A stretch of DNA of 17,755 nucleotides, taken from an uncultured Ruminococcus sp. Its GTDB lineage: Bacteria > Bacillota > Clostridia > Oscillospirales > Acutalibacteraceae. Shown one piece after another: positions 5,495 through 14,016 of this stretch (the first letter of the stretch is position 1; each line of letters opens with the position of its first letter). The position numbers and the translations under genes were made by a program. The notes beneath the pieces are model-generated. The model was not told where the DNA came from and did not search any database. It worked only from the letters and a program-made list of their open reading frames with translations. The DNA is taken from the NCBI GenBank assembly GCA_902797065.1, contig CADBRK010000097.1, forward strand, positions 1-17,755. Direction: 5' to 3'.

Positions 5495-8296
5495 CTATAT
5501 CAAAAACAATACATATTTCATTACAAATTTCATTATCTTTCCCGAGTCGTCGTATAGCTTCTGCGTAAGCTTATTTACGAACGCGATCATCGTATCGACC
5601 GTTTCTCTCGAAACAGGCTCACGGCCGAATCTCGAATGAAGAACATGCTCGGTAAACTCCAGGTATTCCGATGTATATGTACTGTCGATCTTCTGCATAG
5701 CGCGCCTTGCAAAGTCCTCGTCGCTTTCATCGGGCAGGGGCTTTATCCTTGCAACACGCAGCAGGAACAGCGAATGACGGTATATTGCCCGAACGCCTAT
5801 GCGTGTGTTTTCTTCGGTAAAGCGCTTTTCTCTGAGCTTCATGCAAAGCCAGCGCAGCACAAGCCATAAAACAAGCTTCAGAGTATAATATAATACATAG
5901 CCTATGCCGACAAGAATAAGATAGAAAAGCTTGAATCCGCCTTCATCGTCATCTTTCCTGCCGAAAATACCTCCGCCCTGTTCGTCGGAATCCGTAACGT
6001 CCTCGTCGGACGAATACGTATTATCTGCGCTGTCGGTGTTTTCGGAATCACTGTGTGAATCCGTATCGTAATCCGATATACTCTCGGAAGATGACGCATG
6101 TTTCTCGTGCGTGTCCGTCTCGCTGTCGCTCTCCGTTTCGGCATCGCTGCTTTGTGTTTTCTCGTCGCTATCCGACTCTTCTTCGCTGTCGGTATCTGTT
6201 TCTTCGGGTTCGTTTCTGTTGTCGTACCCCGGTGTAAACTCGACAGGCTGCCAGCCGACAAGCGGGAAATATACTTCCGCCCATGCATGAGCGCTGCTGT
6301 CGCGTATGGGAGAAAAGCCGTCCTCGGAATTATAAGCGGGATTCAGATCGGAGTTCCCGACATAGAAGCCCTCCGCATAGCGTGCCGGGATACCCACATA
6401 TCTGAGCATCAGCACGCCTGCCGTCGCAAAGTGAACACAGTAGCCCTGTTGGCTTTCATTGAGGAAATACTCGGTAAAATCCCTGTCTTTCGGGAGAGTA
6501 CCGGGAGTAAGCGTATAGCTTGCATGTTCGGTCAGGTACCGCTGTATCTCCCCTATAGCATAATTATAGTAACTGCTTGTATAAACTCCGTAGTCCGTCA
6601 TCGAATAATCATAATATTCATTGATAAAATCCGACTCCATTGAAGCAAATCCCGACGGTACATAGTCGGTGATATTATCGGGGCATTCGAGATAATTCTC
6701 CGTCACGAACTGTCTGTACAGCTGTTCGTCGTTATAATAGTCATAAATGTTCTCGTCGGACGATACACCTATGGAATCTATACCGCCGTTAAACGCAGCG
6801 CGTCCCGTAAGATAAAACTCGCAGTCGTGCAGCATGGAGTAAAAATCCTCGGGCTGATCGTATACCGTACCGGCTATTCTGACAAGATCGCTTCTGTCAA
6901 TATCCGCAAAGATCTGCTCGTACTCACCGCCTGTGTTCCCGAAAAATGAAAATGCGGGGTACACATCGTAATCAAGTCTTGCCCTGTCGAGTATCGGACT
7001 CCCCGACGACAATCTTGTTTCAGTCAGAATGCTTTTTTTGCTCAGCTTGTCGTGCCTTATTGAAACGGTTCGCATATCATCGTCAAAGGAAGGATATTTC
7101 CCGAGGAGATCGCCCTGTATCGTATTCGCCGAAAAACCGTCCGACGCAAATGTATCCCACATATCGGAGTACGATTCATATACGCTTTTGTCGAAGTCCG
7201 TCCATTTGTTGCCGCTGTAGACAGACGCCGTAAACGTGCGCAGATAAGACGGATGTTCGGGTATCTCGTCGTACTTTATCTCGAACATCGTCTCGCCTTT
7301 ATATTTGATATTTCCGTTGTTTTTAAGATCGCCGCCGCTGAGTGTATTCGATTCCTTTTCGCCGAATATAATACCGTTATAGAAATCCTCCAGACCGTTC
7401 ATAATATTCTGCCCGAACATTTTCGTTCTCGGACTCATTCTGTAAGAGGAGTAGTCAATAAAAACCGACGAGAATACAGCAACGGTGACAATGCATATCA
7501 ATGCTGCCGCCGCTTGCTGGAATGCGGAATAAGAAACATACGAACCGTGTATCTTAACCGATTTTCCGTAGCCCTGAATAAGCTGCCCCGACCATGCATT
7601 CCGATAACCCTGTATATTCATAATATACACTACTATGCAGCACAACACAGCCACCGCAAAAGCACGTTCGTCCGTCAGCGTCCTGAAAATAAGCGTCAGC
7701 GCAGACGAAAACGCCACGCAGCATGTAAACAATATCGGGAACGAGAATTGTATCGCCGAAAAAGCGAGCAGAAAGCATATCAAAAACGCAGCCGCATAGC
7801 AGAATGTAAATGTTTCCGCCTTTACATCGGTCACGGGGTAATTGGTAAGATAATATATACCGGGTGTTTCGCCCTGAGCCTCGAATATGGCTGTCAGCGC
7901 TTTGTTCAGCGCATGAATGAACCCGTTAGCCAGAAACGTGAAGCGATTCAGAAAAAAGAGTACATACACAGAGAATAAGCATGTAGAACAAAACGCCGAG
8001 TATTTTTTCAGGCAATTAACAACGCAGATCGGTATACACAGGAGTATCATTCGCAGATAAAACCATGATATTTCTTTTTTGGTAAAATGAACATTTATTG
8101 AACCTGAATCGGTATATGTAAAGACATGGAAGCTGTCGATCAAAAGCTTTGTCAGGCAGAAAACTGTGGTCAGCACAATAACCGATGTGAGAACAGCGGA
8201 AGGCAGCACATGGTCTTTCTCCGCTCTCACACCGATAGATTCGATATTCCGTAAGGTTGTATATGATTGGTCATCTTTTCGTTTCAAAGAGTTCAC
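5495..8296 (-). CDS. TgpA-like membrane protein with transglutaminase core and DUF4129 C-terminus
   Basis: The 933-residue protein has an N-terminal membrane region (helices near 34-53, 80-96, 101-118, 165-207, 213-228 and 262-281), then a long extracytoplasmic part. The transglutaminase-like core is at about 575-692: catalytic Cys620 in QGYCVHFA, His670 in SSAHAWAEVY, and the third acidic position is Glu686 in VEFTPG rather than Asp. Residues about 694-775 form a linker made mostly of Ser, Asp, Glu and Thr. One membrane helix (788-817) and a cytoplasmic DUF4129-like tail follow. It is the third gene of the moxR-DUF58-tgpA operon; in other bacteria such proteins are envelope-linked, with unknown substrate. 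The start is uncertain: the GTG at 8296 overlaps the upstream gene by 26 bases, while a TTG at 8287 has the better ribosome site (AGGTG, 5 bases). Confidence 0.88.
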   Translation of the reverse strand: MNSLKRKDDQSYTTLRNIESIGVRAEKDHVLPSAVLTSVIVLTTVFCLTKLLIDSFHVFTYTDSGSINVHFTKKEISWFYLRMILLCIPICVVNCLKKYSAFCSTCLFSVYVLFFLNRFTFLANGFIHALNKALTAIFEAQGETPGIYYLTNYPVTDVKAETFTFCYAAAFLICFLLAFSAIQFSFPILFTCCVAFSSALTLIFRTLTDERAFAVAVLCCIVVYIMNIQGYRNAWSGQLIQGYGKSVKIHGSYVSYSAFQQAAAALICIVTVAVFSSVFIDYSSYRMSPRTKMFGQNIMNGLEDFYNGIIFGEKESNTLSGGDLKNNGNIKYKGETMFEIKYDEIPEHPSYLRTFTASVYSGNKWTDFDKSVYESYSDMWDTFASDGFSANTIQGDLLGKYPSFDDDMRTVSIRHDKLSKKSILTETRLSSGSPILDRARLDYDVYPAFSFFGNTGGEYEQIFADIDRSDLVRIAGTVYDQPEDFYSMLHDCEFYLTGRAAFNGGIDSIGVSSDENIYDYYNDEQLYRQFVTENYLECPDNITDYVPSGFASMESDFINEYYDYSMTDYGVYTSSYYNYAIGEIQRYLTEHASYTLTPGTLPKDRDFTEYFLNESQQGYCVHFATAGVLMLRYVGIPARYAEGFYVGNSDLNPAYNSEDGFSPIRDSSAHAWAEVYFPLVGWQPVEFTPGYDNRNEPEETDTDSEEESDSDEKTQSSDAETESDSETDTHEKHASSSESISDYDTDSHSDSENTDSADNTYSSDEDVTDSDEQGGGIFGRKDDDEGGFKLFYLILVGIGYVLYYTLKLVLWLVLRWLCMKLREKRFTEENTRIGVRAIYRHSLFLLRVARIKPLPDESDEDFARRAMQKIDSTYTSEYLEFTEHVLHSRFGREPVSRETVDTMIAFVNKLTQKLYDDSGKIMKFVMKYVLFLI

Positions 8297-9416
8297 CTAT
8301 TTCTGTATTGCCGTTTTCATCAAATATGACGTCGGCGTCTATGGGAATATATTTTTCGGACAGATCGTTGAGCATTTCTTTGTTGAATGATCCCGACGAA
8401 AAAATATAGTATATCCGCTTATCTGTCGATTCGAGAAAAGCCTTCGTGTTGACAAGTGTTTCACACAGATCGTCAGAAAACTTCATAGACAAAAAGCCCT
8501 CTACGACCGGGAAAACATCGTCATGTATAACAACGTCAAACAGTACGTTTTTTTCACCCTGATGTGAGAACCAGCACACCGAAAACATCTGTTCGTTTTG
8601 TATAAGCTCGTCTGCAAGTTTAACGAACACAGACATAAGCCTGTCGCTTGTTAATTTCCTGTTTTCGGGAGTGTCGTTTTTTATGCCCGTTTCGATCACG
8701 ATCATACAGCTGTCGCTTATCGGCTGGCTGAATTCCTTTACCATCAGTTCGTCATACTTGGAGCTTAGCCCCCAGTGAACTCTCCGCATGTCGTCTCCGT
8801 CGGAGTATTCTCTGATCTCAAACACCTGCGACGGGTCTCCGCCCTTTTTATAATCGGCATATCTGTCGCTGTCGTCTGTATTGACAGCAGGCAGTATCTC
8901 CATAAACGACCGCTGCGACATCACGGGCATGATAGTCATGTGAGAAGACAATAAGCCTTTTTTCACTCTCCAGGCGGTTAGCCCGAAAGCGTCGCAGATA
9001 TGCATATCTGTAACTGCGCATCTGATATACGCACAATGCTCCGTTGCTGCCATAGCGTAGATCGTCCTGGTTTCTCTTGCGCACATCGTGGTGCTGAGTT
9101 TTCTCTGCGTACCGTCGCTTTCCTGCATATCTTCAAATTCAACGCGAAATGTAACGTCGGAAAGAGGGAGAAAAAAGTTGTTTGTGATCTTTATCCCGAA
9201 CTGTGCTTCCGAGCTTTCGCCCTTTGTAATAACGGGGTGTGACGCGTTTATCTCCGCAGAAGCATTTCGGGCGGCAAAAGCCGCGGCTATCACCGACAGA
9301 ATTGTAAGCGCAATTACTACTATAATGATCAGCAGAGGAACATACGATTCGCAGAATATATAGAACAGGAAGAGTGAAAAGAGAATAAGTCCGTAAAACA
9401 CTCTGTATTTAATCAT
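8271..9416 (-). CDS. DUF58 domain membrane-anchored protein
   Basis: The 381-residue protein has two N-terminal membrane helices (about 5-22 and 26-48), a beta-rich region with features of a CARDB/NEW-like domain (55-145), and the DUF58 hallmark VFEIREYSDGDDMRRVHWGLSSK (198-220; conserved DxxRxVxW core). The remainder has a von Willebrand A-like layout (CMIVIETG and later strands). DUF58 proteins are usually partners of MoxR-type ATPases and transglutaminase-like proteins, as seen here; their exact role is not established. The ATG overlaps the moxR stop as ATGA, and GGAG lies just upstream, so the two are translationally coupled. Its end overlaps the start of the transglutaminase gene. Confidence 0.9.
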   Translation of the reverse strand: MIKYRVFYGLILFSLFLFYIFCESYVPLLIIIVVIALTILSVIAAAFAARNASAEINASHPVITKGESSEAQFGIKITNNFFLPLSDVTFRVEFEDMQESDGTQRKLSTTMCARETRTIYAMAATEHCAYIRCAVTDMHICDAFGLTAWRVKKGLLSSHMTIMPVMSQRSFMEILPAVNTDDSDRYADYKKGGDPSQVFEIREYSDGDDMRRVHWGLSSKYDELMVKEFSQPISDSCMIVIETGIKNDTPENRKLTSDRLMSVFVKLADELIQNEQMFSVCWFSHQGEKNVLFDVVIHDDVFPVVEGFLSMKFSDDLCETLVNTKAFLESTDKRIYYIFSSGSFNKEMLNDLSEKYIPIDADVIFDENGNTEIGELFETKR

Positions 9417-10351
9417 TTTTTACTCCTGATACTCGGCTGAGAAACAGCGTTGAGTATATCTCCGAGAATATCATCTGCGGAAATATTCGACATTCTTGCC
9501 TGAGGGTTCATAATTATTCTGTGCGCGCACACGTCAACAAAAACACGGGCAACGTCATCGGGAATAACATAATCTCTTTTGTGCAGAAATGCGTTAGCAG
9601 CCGCCATATTTGAGATCGCAAGCGAACCTCTTGGGCTGACTCCGAGTTTGATAAAGCTGTTGTGACGCGTTTCATTCACAAGCGCGGCTATGTACTCCAA
9701 TATCTCGTCATTGCGATAGACATTCTCGACCTGAGCTTTCATATCCATAATATCGTACTCGGTGGCGACAGGCTCGACATAATCGAGCGGATTTGCGCCC
9801 TGTCTGTCACGCAGCATGGTGATCTCGTTTTCCATGGACGGATAGCCCATCGTAAGCCTTACGGTAAATCTGTCCATCTGAGATTCCGGCAGCGGCAGTG
9901 CGCCCGCCGAACCGATATGGTTTTGTGTGGCGATCACAATATGCGGCTGAGGGCATTTGTGCGTAATGCCGTCAACTGTCACGGCATGCTCCTCCATCAG
10001 CTCAAGCAGTGCAGACTGAGTTTTGCTTGAAGTACGGTTTATCTCGTCGGCAAGCAGAAGATTGCATATGCCTGCGCCCTGTTTGTATTCAAACTGACCT
10101 GTCGCTTTATTATACATTGAGAAGCCCGTTATATCCGACGGCATAACGTCGGGCGTAAACTGCACTCTCCTGCAATCAAGCTGCATAGCCTTTGAGAATG
10201 CGAGCGCCATTGTGGTCTTGCCGACACCGGGAATGTCTTCGATCAGAATATTCCCCCCCGCAAGAATGACCTCCATGACCTTGATAAGAATATCGTCCTT
10301 GCCGATAACCGCTTTCTTGACTTCTCTGATGATGTTAGCCGCCTGTTTCAT
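9413..10351 (-). CDS. MoxR-family AAA+ ATPase
   Basis: The 312-residue cytoplasmic AAA+ ATPase is thought to act as a chaperone for partner proteins. Walker A is DIPGVGKTTMA (Lys45), Walker B is LLLADEINR (Asp102-Glu103), and QSALLELMEEHAVTVDG is the MoxR-type segment that follows. A sensor region reads VIATQNHIGSAGALPLPESQMDRF. The C-terminal lid domain holds SPRGSLAISNMAAANAFLHKRDYVIPDDV. The ATG at 10351 has GGAGG 4 bases upstream. It is the first gene of the moxR-DUF58-transglutaminase operon and is preceded by an extended -10 promoter. The partner genes downstream fit the standard MoxR context. Confidence 0.95.
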   Translation of the reverse strand: MKQAANIIREVKKAVIGKDDILIKVMEVILAGGNILIEDIPGVGKTTMALAFSKAMQLDCRRVQFTPDVMPSDITGFSMYNKATGQFEYKQGAGICNLLLADEINRTSSKTQSALLELMEEHAVTVDGITHKCPQPHIVIATQNHIGSAGALPLPESQMDRFTVRLTMGYPSMENEITMLRDRQGANPLDYVEPVATEYDIMDMKAQVENVYRNDEILEYIAALVNETRHNSFIKLGVSPRGSLAISNMAAANAFLHKRDYVIPDDVARVFVDVCAHRIIMNPQARMSNISADDILGDILNAVSQPSIRSKK

Positions 10352-10415
10352 AAGTCCTCCGTATATTTTATCTCATATTGTATTTTTCTTAGGTAATTTA
10401 CATCGCATTATTTTG

Positions 10416-10445
10416 ATTATATCACATAATGACTGCACATTTCAA
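10416..10445 (-). promoter_or_regulatory. Promoter of the moxR operon
   Basis: TTGAAA (10445-10440), an 18-base spacer and TATAAT (10421-10416) preceded by TGA, which makes an extended -10. The start is expected near 10409, with a leader of about 57 bases. The divergent ABC promoter is about 107 bases away and the 263 bases between the two start codons hold nothing else I can identify. Confidence 0.75.
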
Positions 10446-10527
10446 CAAGATGATAAATGTTTGAAATTTTTTTACAATATGCAGATACGAAATTATGTAT
10501 TTTTCTCGAATTCTGGTTTTAAATCTA

Positions 10528-10556
10528 TTGCTTTATTACAATTTATATAGTATAAT
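10528..10556 (+). promoter_or_regulatory. Promoter of the ABC exporter operon
   Basis: TTGCTT (10528-10533), a 17-base spacer and TATAAT (10551-10556). The expected start is near 10563, about 50 bases before the ATG. Confidence 0.7.
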
Positions 10557-10614
10557 TTGAATTGATTTGATATATTTAGATATCTGTGACAATTACACAG
10601 CGGAGGTGCTTTTT

Positions 10615-11337
10615 ATGATTGATTTTAAGGCAGTAAGCAAAACCTACAACGGCAAGGTCAAAGCGTTGGACAACATGAATTTTTCCGTAGGCGAAGGCGA
10701 GCTTGTCGGTTTTATAGGTCCGAACGGTTCGGGCAAAACCACGACGATCAAGCTGCTGTCGGGCGTTATCGTTCCCGATAAGGGCAGCATTACTGTAAAC
10801 GGGTTTGACGTCCGCAAACAGCCGCTCAAAGCTAAGGCTTCGATAGGATATATCCCCGATAATCCCGATATTTTCCTGCGTCTGAAAGGAATAGAGTTCC
10901 TGAACTTCATCGGTGACGTGTACAAAGTACCCGTTGACGACAGAAAGAAAAGAATAGAGGAGCTTGCCGAAAGGTTCGAGCTTACAAACGCTCTCGACTC
11001 TCAGACGCTGAGTTATTCTCACGGTATGCGCCAGAAGCTTATGGTGATCGCAGCGCTGCTGCACAAACCGAAGGTATGGATACTCGACGAACCGATGACG
11101 GGACTTGACCCGAAATCAGCCTTTGAGCTTAAACAGATGATGAGAGAACACACTCAGCAGGGCAACAGCGTTTTCTTCTCTACGCACGTGCTTGAAGTGG
11201 CAGAAAAGCTCTGCGATAAAGTAATCATAATCAAAAAGGGTCATAAGCTCTATGACGGTACTCTTGCCGAGCTTGAAAAGAAAAACAAAGACAAAAACCT
11301 CGAAGATATTTTCCTTTCGCTCACAGGGAAGAATTGA
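10615..11337 (+). CDS. ABC transporter ATP-binding protein (ABC-2 type exporter)
   Basis: The 240-residue ATPase contains Walker A GPNGSGKT (35-42), the signature LSYSHGMRQ (132-140, a variant of LSGGQ), Walker B VWILDEP (154-160) and the switch histidine in STH (His191). The fold and the DGTLAELEKKNKDKNLEDIFLSLTG ending are typical of the ATPases paired with ABC-2-type permeases. It powers the permease encoded next, with unknown substrate. The ATG at 10615 is selected because GGAGGTG lies 6 bases upstream; the upstream extension lacks a ribosome site. The permease start is 15 bases past this stop, consistent with one operon. Confidence 0.93.
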   Translation: MIDFKAVSKTYNGKVKALDNMNFSVGEGELVGFIGPNGSGKTTTIKLLSGVIVPDKGSITVNGFDVRKQPLKAKASIGYIPDNPDIFLRLKGIEFLNFIGDVYKVPVDDRKKRIEELAERFELTNALDSQTLSYSHGMRQKLMVIAALLHKPKVWILDEPMTGLDPKSAFELKQMMREHTQQGNSVFFSTHVLEVAEKLCDKVIIIKKGHKLYDGTLAELEKKNKDKNLEDIFLSLTGKN

Positions 11338-11351
11338 CAGGCGGTGATGTT

Positions 11352-13073
11352 ATGAATGTATTTTTACAGCTTATCAAAATAACCATGTCGAATGTTGAAC
11401 CGAGCATTGAGGAAAAGAAGCGCTCCAAGGTTTTCGGGGTAGTGGTAGCTATACTGATAATACTGCTGCTCTTTGTTCCGATATGCGGGTTCACCGCACT
11501 TATGGTATATGCGCTCACAGACGGAATCAGCACTCTGCAGGCTTCAAATGAAGTATACGCGCAGTCTGCGTCTGCGATCACCGCAGGGCTTTCGATGATA
11601 CTTCATATAGTTGCGCTGTTCTCGTTCATCTTCGGGTTCAACGTGATCATGAGCGTATTCTATTTTTCGAGCGATCTCGAATACCTGCTTCCGCTGCCCA
11701 TCTCCCCTATGAAGATAGTGGGCGCAAAGCTTGCTTCGACAATGATCTCGGAAAACGTGATGGAATGTCTGCTCGTCATCAGCGCACTGATTGGCTTCAT
11801 GGTCGGGTACGGATTCGACCCGCCTGTCGGCAGCGGACTTAACATAGTAAGCTTTCTTGCAATGATTATCGGCGTTGTGACGTTCCCCGTTCTGCCGATA
11901 TGCTACTGCGCAGTAATCTGCATGATAGTGATGGCAGTATCGAGAGTATTCAAAAACAAAGACAGAGTAAGCAAGGCTACCCAGCTTTCAACGGTTGTAA
12001 TACTGCTTGCGCTTGTCATTTTAATGCAGGTCACGGGCGGCTTTAATCCCGATACGTTTGTAGAGAACCTTGTCAACGGCAATTTCAAAGTATTCGGTAT
12101 TCTCGATAAGATATTTGTCACAGTTCCGCTGTTATCGTCTGCGCTTGCAGGAAGCGTTCTTTCGCTGCTGCTATACATCTTAGTGAATGCTGCTGCAGTC
12201 GGTCTGGTACTTCTCTGTGCGTCAAAGCTGTATTTCAAAGCCGTTGTATCTCTCAACAACGGTCAGGGCAAAGCAAAGAGTACAGAAAAAGAATACAATT
12301 TTGACAAAAAAGTCAAGCAGTCACGTCCTACGGTAACTTACCTGAAAAAGGAACTGAAAATACTTTTCAGAACTCCTGCGTACCTCATGAACTGCCTCGG
12401 CATAAACCTCATCTGGCCTGTGTTTATATACCTGTTCGTCGTTATGCAGAAGCAGAATGCGGCGATGTCGGGATTTATAGATCAGATCAGGAACGGCGAA
12501 GACGCTGCTGTGGTACACCTTGCAGTCATAGTTTTCGCAGTGAGCGTCATACTCACCTCGCTGAACTGCATAGCTTCAAGCGCAATAACAAGAGAAGGCA
12601 AACACTTTGACGTTATGAGATACCTGCCCTTCAGCATGATGGCGCAGATCAACGCAAAGGCGCTCGCAAGCATAATCATCAGCGGAGGAAGCCTTGTTGT
12701 TTATATTACGGCATCGTTTGCCATCTTCGGGATCTCGGTCTTTCTGATCGGCTACAGCATTATGCTCAGTTTATTGGCAGTACTCTTTACGACGTATCTC
12801 GGCATATATATCGACACGATCAACCCAAAGCTTGTTTGGGAAGACGAACTGAATGCGCTCAGAGGAAACTACCACGTATTCTACAACATGGGACTTGAAC
12901 TTATCATAACGGGCGCACTGTGCGGCGGCATCGAATATCTGCGTTCTATTGATTTCTTCCCCGCAGCGTTTCTGCAGTCGCTGCTCCTGATGATAGCCGG
13001 TCTGCTCTGCCTGAGATTCTACATTCTGTGCAAAGAGAAGGGAACAAAAAATCTGCTTAATCTTGAATTGTAA
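11352..13073 (+). CDS. ABC exporter permease
   Basis: The 573-residue integral membrane protein has about 12 predicted helices (near 28-56, 77-106, 133-154, 165-197, 212-230, 260-290, 344-366, 388-412, 437-462, 463-488, 514-530 and 538-560). A charged cytoplasmic loop lies at about 300-340. The segments YLLPLPISPMKIVGAKL (111-127) and AITREGKHFDVMRYLPFS (411-428) are the repeated coupling-loop type seen in the putative ABC exporter family of Firmicutes, in which the two halves are related. It forms the membrane channel for the ATPase just upstream; the cargo is unknown. The ATG at 11352 has GGTG about 5 bases upstream. The operon ends at a clear terminator. Confidence 0.88.
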   Translation: MNVFLQLIKITMSNVEPSIEEKKRSKVFGVVVAILIILLLFVPICGFTALMVYALTDGISTLQASNEVYAQSASAITAGLSMILHIVALFSFIFGFNVIMSVFYFSSDLEYLLPLPISPMKIVGAKLASTMISENVMECLLVISALIGFMVGYGFDPPVGSGLNIVSFLAMIIGVVTFPVLPICYCAVICMIVMAVSRVFKNKDRVSKATQLSTVVILLALVILMQVTGGFNPDTFVENLVNGNFKVFGILDKIFVTVPLLSSALAGSVLSLLLYILVNAAAVGLVLLCASKLYFKAVVSLNNGQGKAKSTEKEYNFDKKVKQSRPTVTYLKKELKILFRTPAYLMNCLGINLIWPVFIYLFVVMQKQNAAMSGFIDQIRNGEDAAVVHLAVIVFAVSVILTSLNCIASSAITREGKHFDVMRYLPFSMMAQINAKALASIIISGGSLVVYITASFAIFGISVFLIGYSIMLSLLAVLFTTYLGIYIDTINPKLVWEDELNALRGNYHVFYNMGLELIITGALCGGIEYLRSIDFFPAAFLQSLLLMIAGLLCLRFYILCKEKGTKNLLNLEL

Positions 13074-13079
13074 AAAACA

Positions 13080-13115
13080 GCACCGCAGCGTGACAAAAAA
13101 TGCTGCGGTGTTTTT
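13080..13115 (+). terminator. Intrinsic terminator of the ABC exporter operon
   Basis: CACCGCAGC (13081-13089) pairs with GCTGCGGTG (13102-13110), followed by five T. It starts 7 bases past the permease stop codon. Confidence 0.9.
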
Positions 13116-13138
13116 GTATTATTGCATCGTCACTGTCA

Positions 13139-13144
13139 TATAAT
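13139..13144 (+). promoter_or_regulatory. Candidate -10 for the cysteine-rich protein
   Basis: TATAAT at 13139-13144 lies 28 bases before the ATG at 13173. No good -35 is present at 16-18 bases; the best match TTGTAT (13114-13119) has a 19-base spacer and touches the preceding terminator. The context CATATAAT is also loosely like a sporulation sigma-E -10, but this is weak. Confidence 0.35.
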
Positions 13145-13172
13145 GTAATACCACATCATCGGAGGTATAAGT

Positions 13173-13964
13173 ATGACGGATAAAAACCGTAACGATCGTT
13201 CTCCCGGTTTCGGAGATTCCGAGCCTGTCTGCATAAACGCTTCACGTATCTATGATTCCTGCGCCGAAAAGGACTGCGCCGAAGATCTGCCCGTATTCTT
13301 TACCCAGCCCGTGCAGCAGAAGATCGACAGCGCAAGCAGCATACGTCTGATCGGGACAGATATTATCACCGTACACATTAAAAACGAGCCTGTGCCGTTT
13401 CACAGAGGTTTCTACACTGTAGAGATGACGTTCTTCATCGAAATAACTCTTGAGATATTCTCTGCGGCGAACATGCGCCCCGATACTGTCATCGGGCTGA
13501 GTCTGTACAGCAAAAAGGCAGTTCTGTACGGCGGCGAGGGCAATGTGAAGGTTTTCTCATCAGATACGGAGCACAGCGAGTCACACGATGTACAGAAGTC
13601 ACTCCCGAAAGCAACGGTTCAGACAGCCGCCCCTATCCCTCTTTCGGCAAAGCTTGTAAAGTGTCCGCCCATGTGTATTCCGTGCTGCCGGATACCCGAC
13701 TACATATGTACGCGGTACGGCGGTATCTTTGCGACAAACGACCGCCCCAACACGGTCATGGCGACGATAGGTCTGTTCACGATCGTTCAGATGGAACGTG
13801 ACGTCCGTATGCTTATTAATGCGTACGAATACAGCATACCCGAAAAGGAATGCCGCCCGTCAAGCAGCGACCCGTGCGAGATGTTCGGCAGACTTGATTT
13901 CCCGACAGAAGCGTTTTTCCCCGAAGATATTTCTTCCGTATACAGCGATGTTTCAAAGTGCTGA
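13173..13964 (+). CDS. Cysteine-rich conserved clostridial protein of unknown function
   Basis: The 263-residue protein has no signal peptide and no membrane helix. It matches by eye a widespread uncharacterised family in Clostridia whose members carry VCINxxxIYDSCxxKDCxEDL near the N-terminus (here residues 19-39, Cys20, Cys30, Cys35) and PVPFxRGFYTVE (74-84). There are 11 cysteines in all, with a dense group KCPPMCIPCC at 163-172 and a final Cys263. The central part is beta-rich (AVLYGGEGNVKVFSS). Function is unknown; cysteine content suggests metal binding or disulphide crosslinking, as in a coat protein, but neither is shown. The ATG has GGAGG 7 bases upstream. It is a single-gene unit between two terminators. 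Confidence 0.85.
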   Translation: MTDKNRNDRSPGFGDSEPVCINASRIYDSCAEKDCAEDLPVFFTQPVQQKIDSASSIRLIGTDIITVHIKNEPVPFHRGFYTVEMTFFIEITLEIFSAANMRPDTVIGLSLYSKKAVLYGGEGNVKVFSSDTEHSESHDVQKSLPKATVQTAAPIPLSAKLVKCPPMCIPCCRIPDYICTRYGGIFATNDRPNTVMATIGLFTIVQMERDVRMLINAYEYSIPEKECRPSSSDPCEMFGRLDFPTEAFFPEDISSVYSDVSKC

Positions 13965-14005
13965 AAAAACACCGTACAGCCAAATTTTAAAGCTGTGCGG
14001 TGTTT
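13964..14005. terminator. Bidirectional terminator between convergent genes
   Basis: AACACCGTACAGC (13968-13980) pairs with GCTGTGCGGTGTT (13992-14004) around an 11-base loop. On the plus strand the one T-G pair is a tolerated wobble but the T-run is short. On the minus strand the stem has one mismatch and is followed by TTTTTT. It probably ends transcripts from both the cysteine-rich gene and the NrdD-like gene. Confidence 0.75.
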
Positions 14006-14016
14006 GCGGTCTTTGT

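Noticed and set aside
5902..6288. A minus-strand frame of 128 codons in the linker region of the transglutaminase gene
   Set aside because: It is another frame of the repetitive Ser/Asp codons, giving an Arg/Thr/Pro-rich string without a start signal.
7253..7978. A 241-codon plus-strand frame opposite the transglutaminase gene
   Set aside because: It is antisense to the membrane-spanning region of a conserved protein and has an Arg/Tyr/His/Cys-rich, non-protein-like composition and no ribosome site.
13122..13144. TTGCAT and TATAAT as a promoter before the cysteine-rich gene
   Set aside because: The two hexamers are only 11 bases apart, too close for a sigma-A promoter. Only the -10 is kept as a low-confidence candidate.
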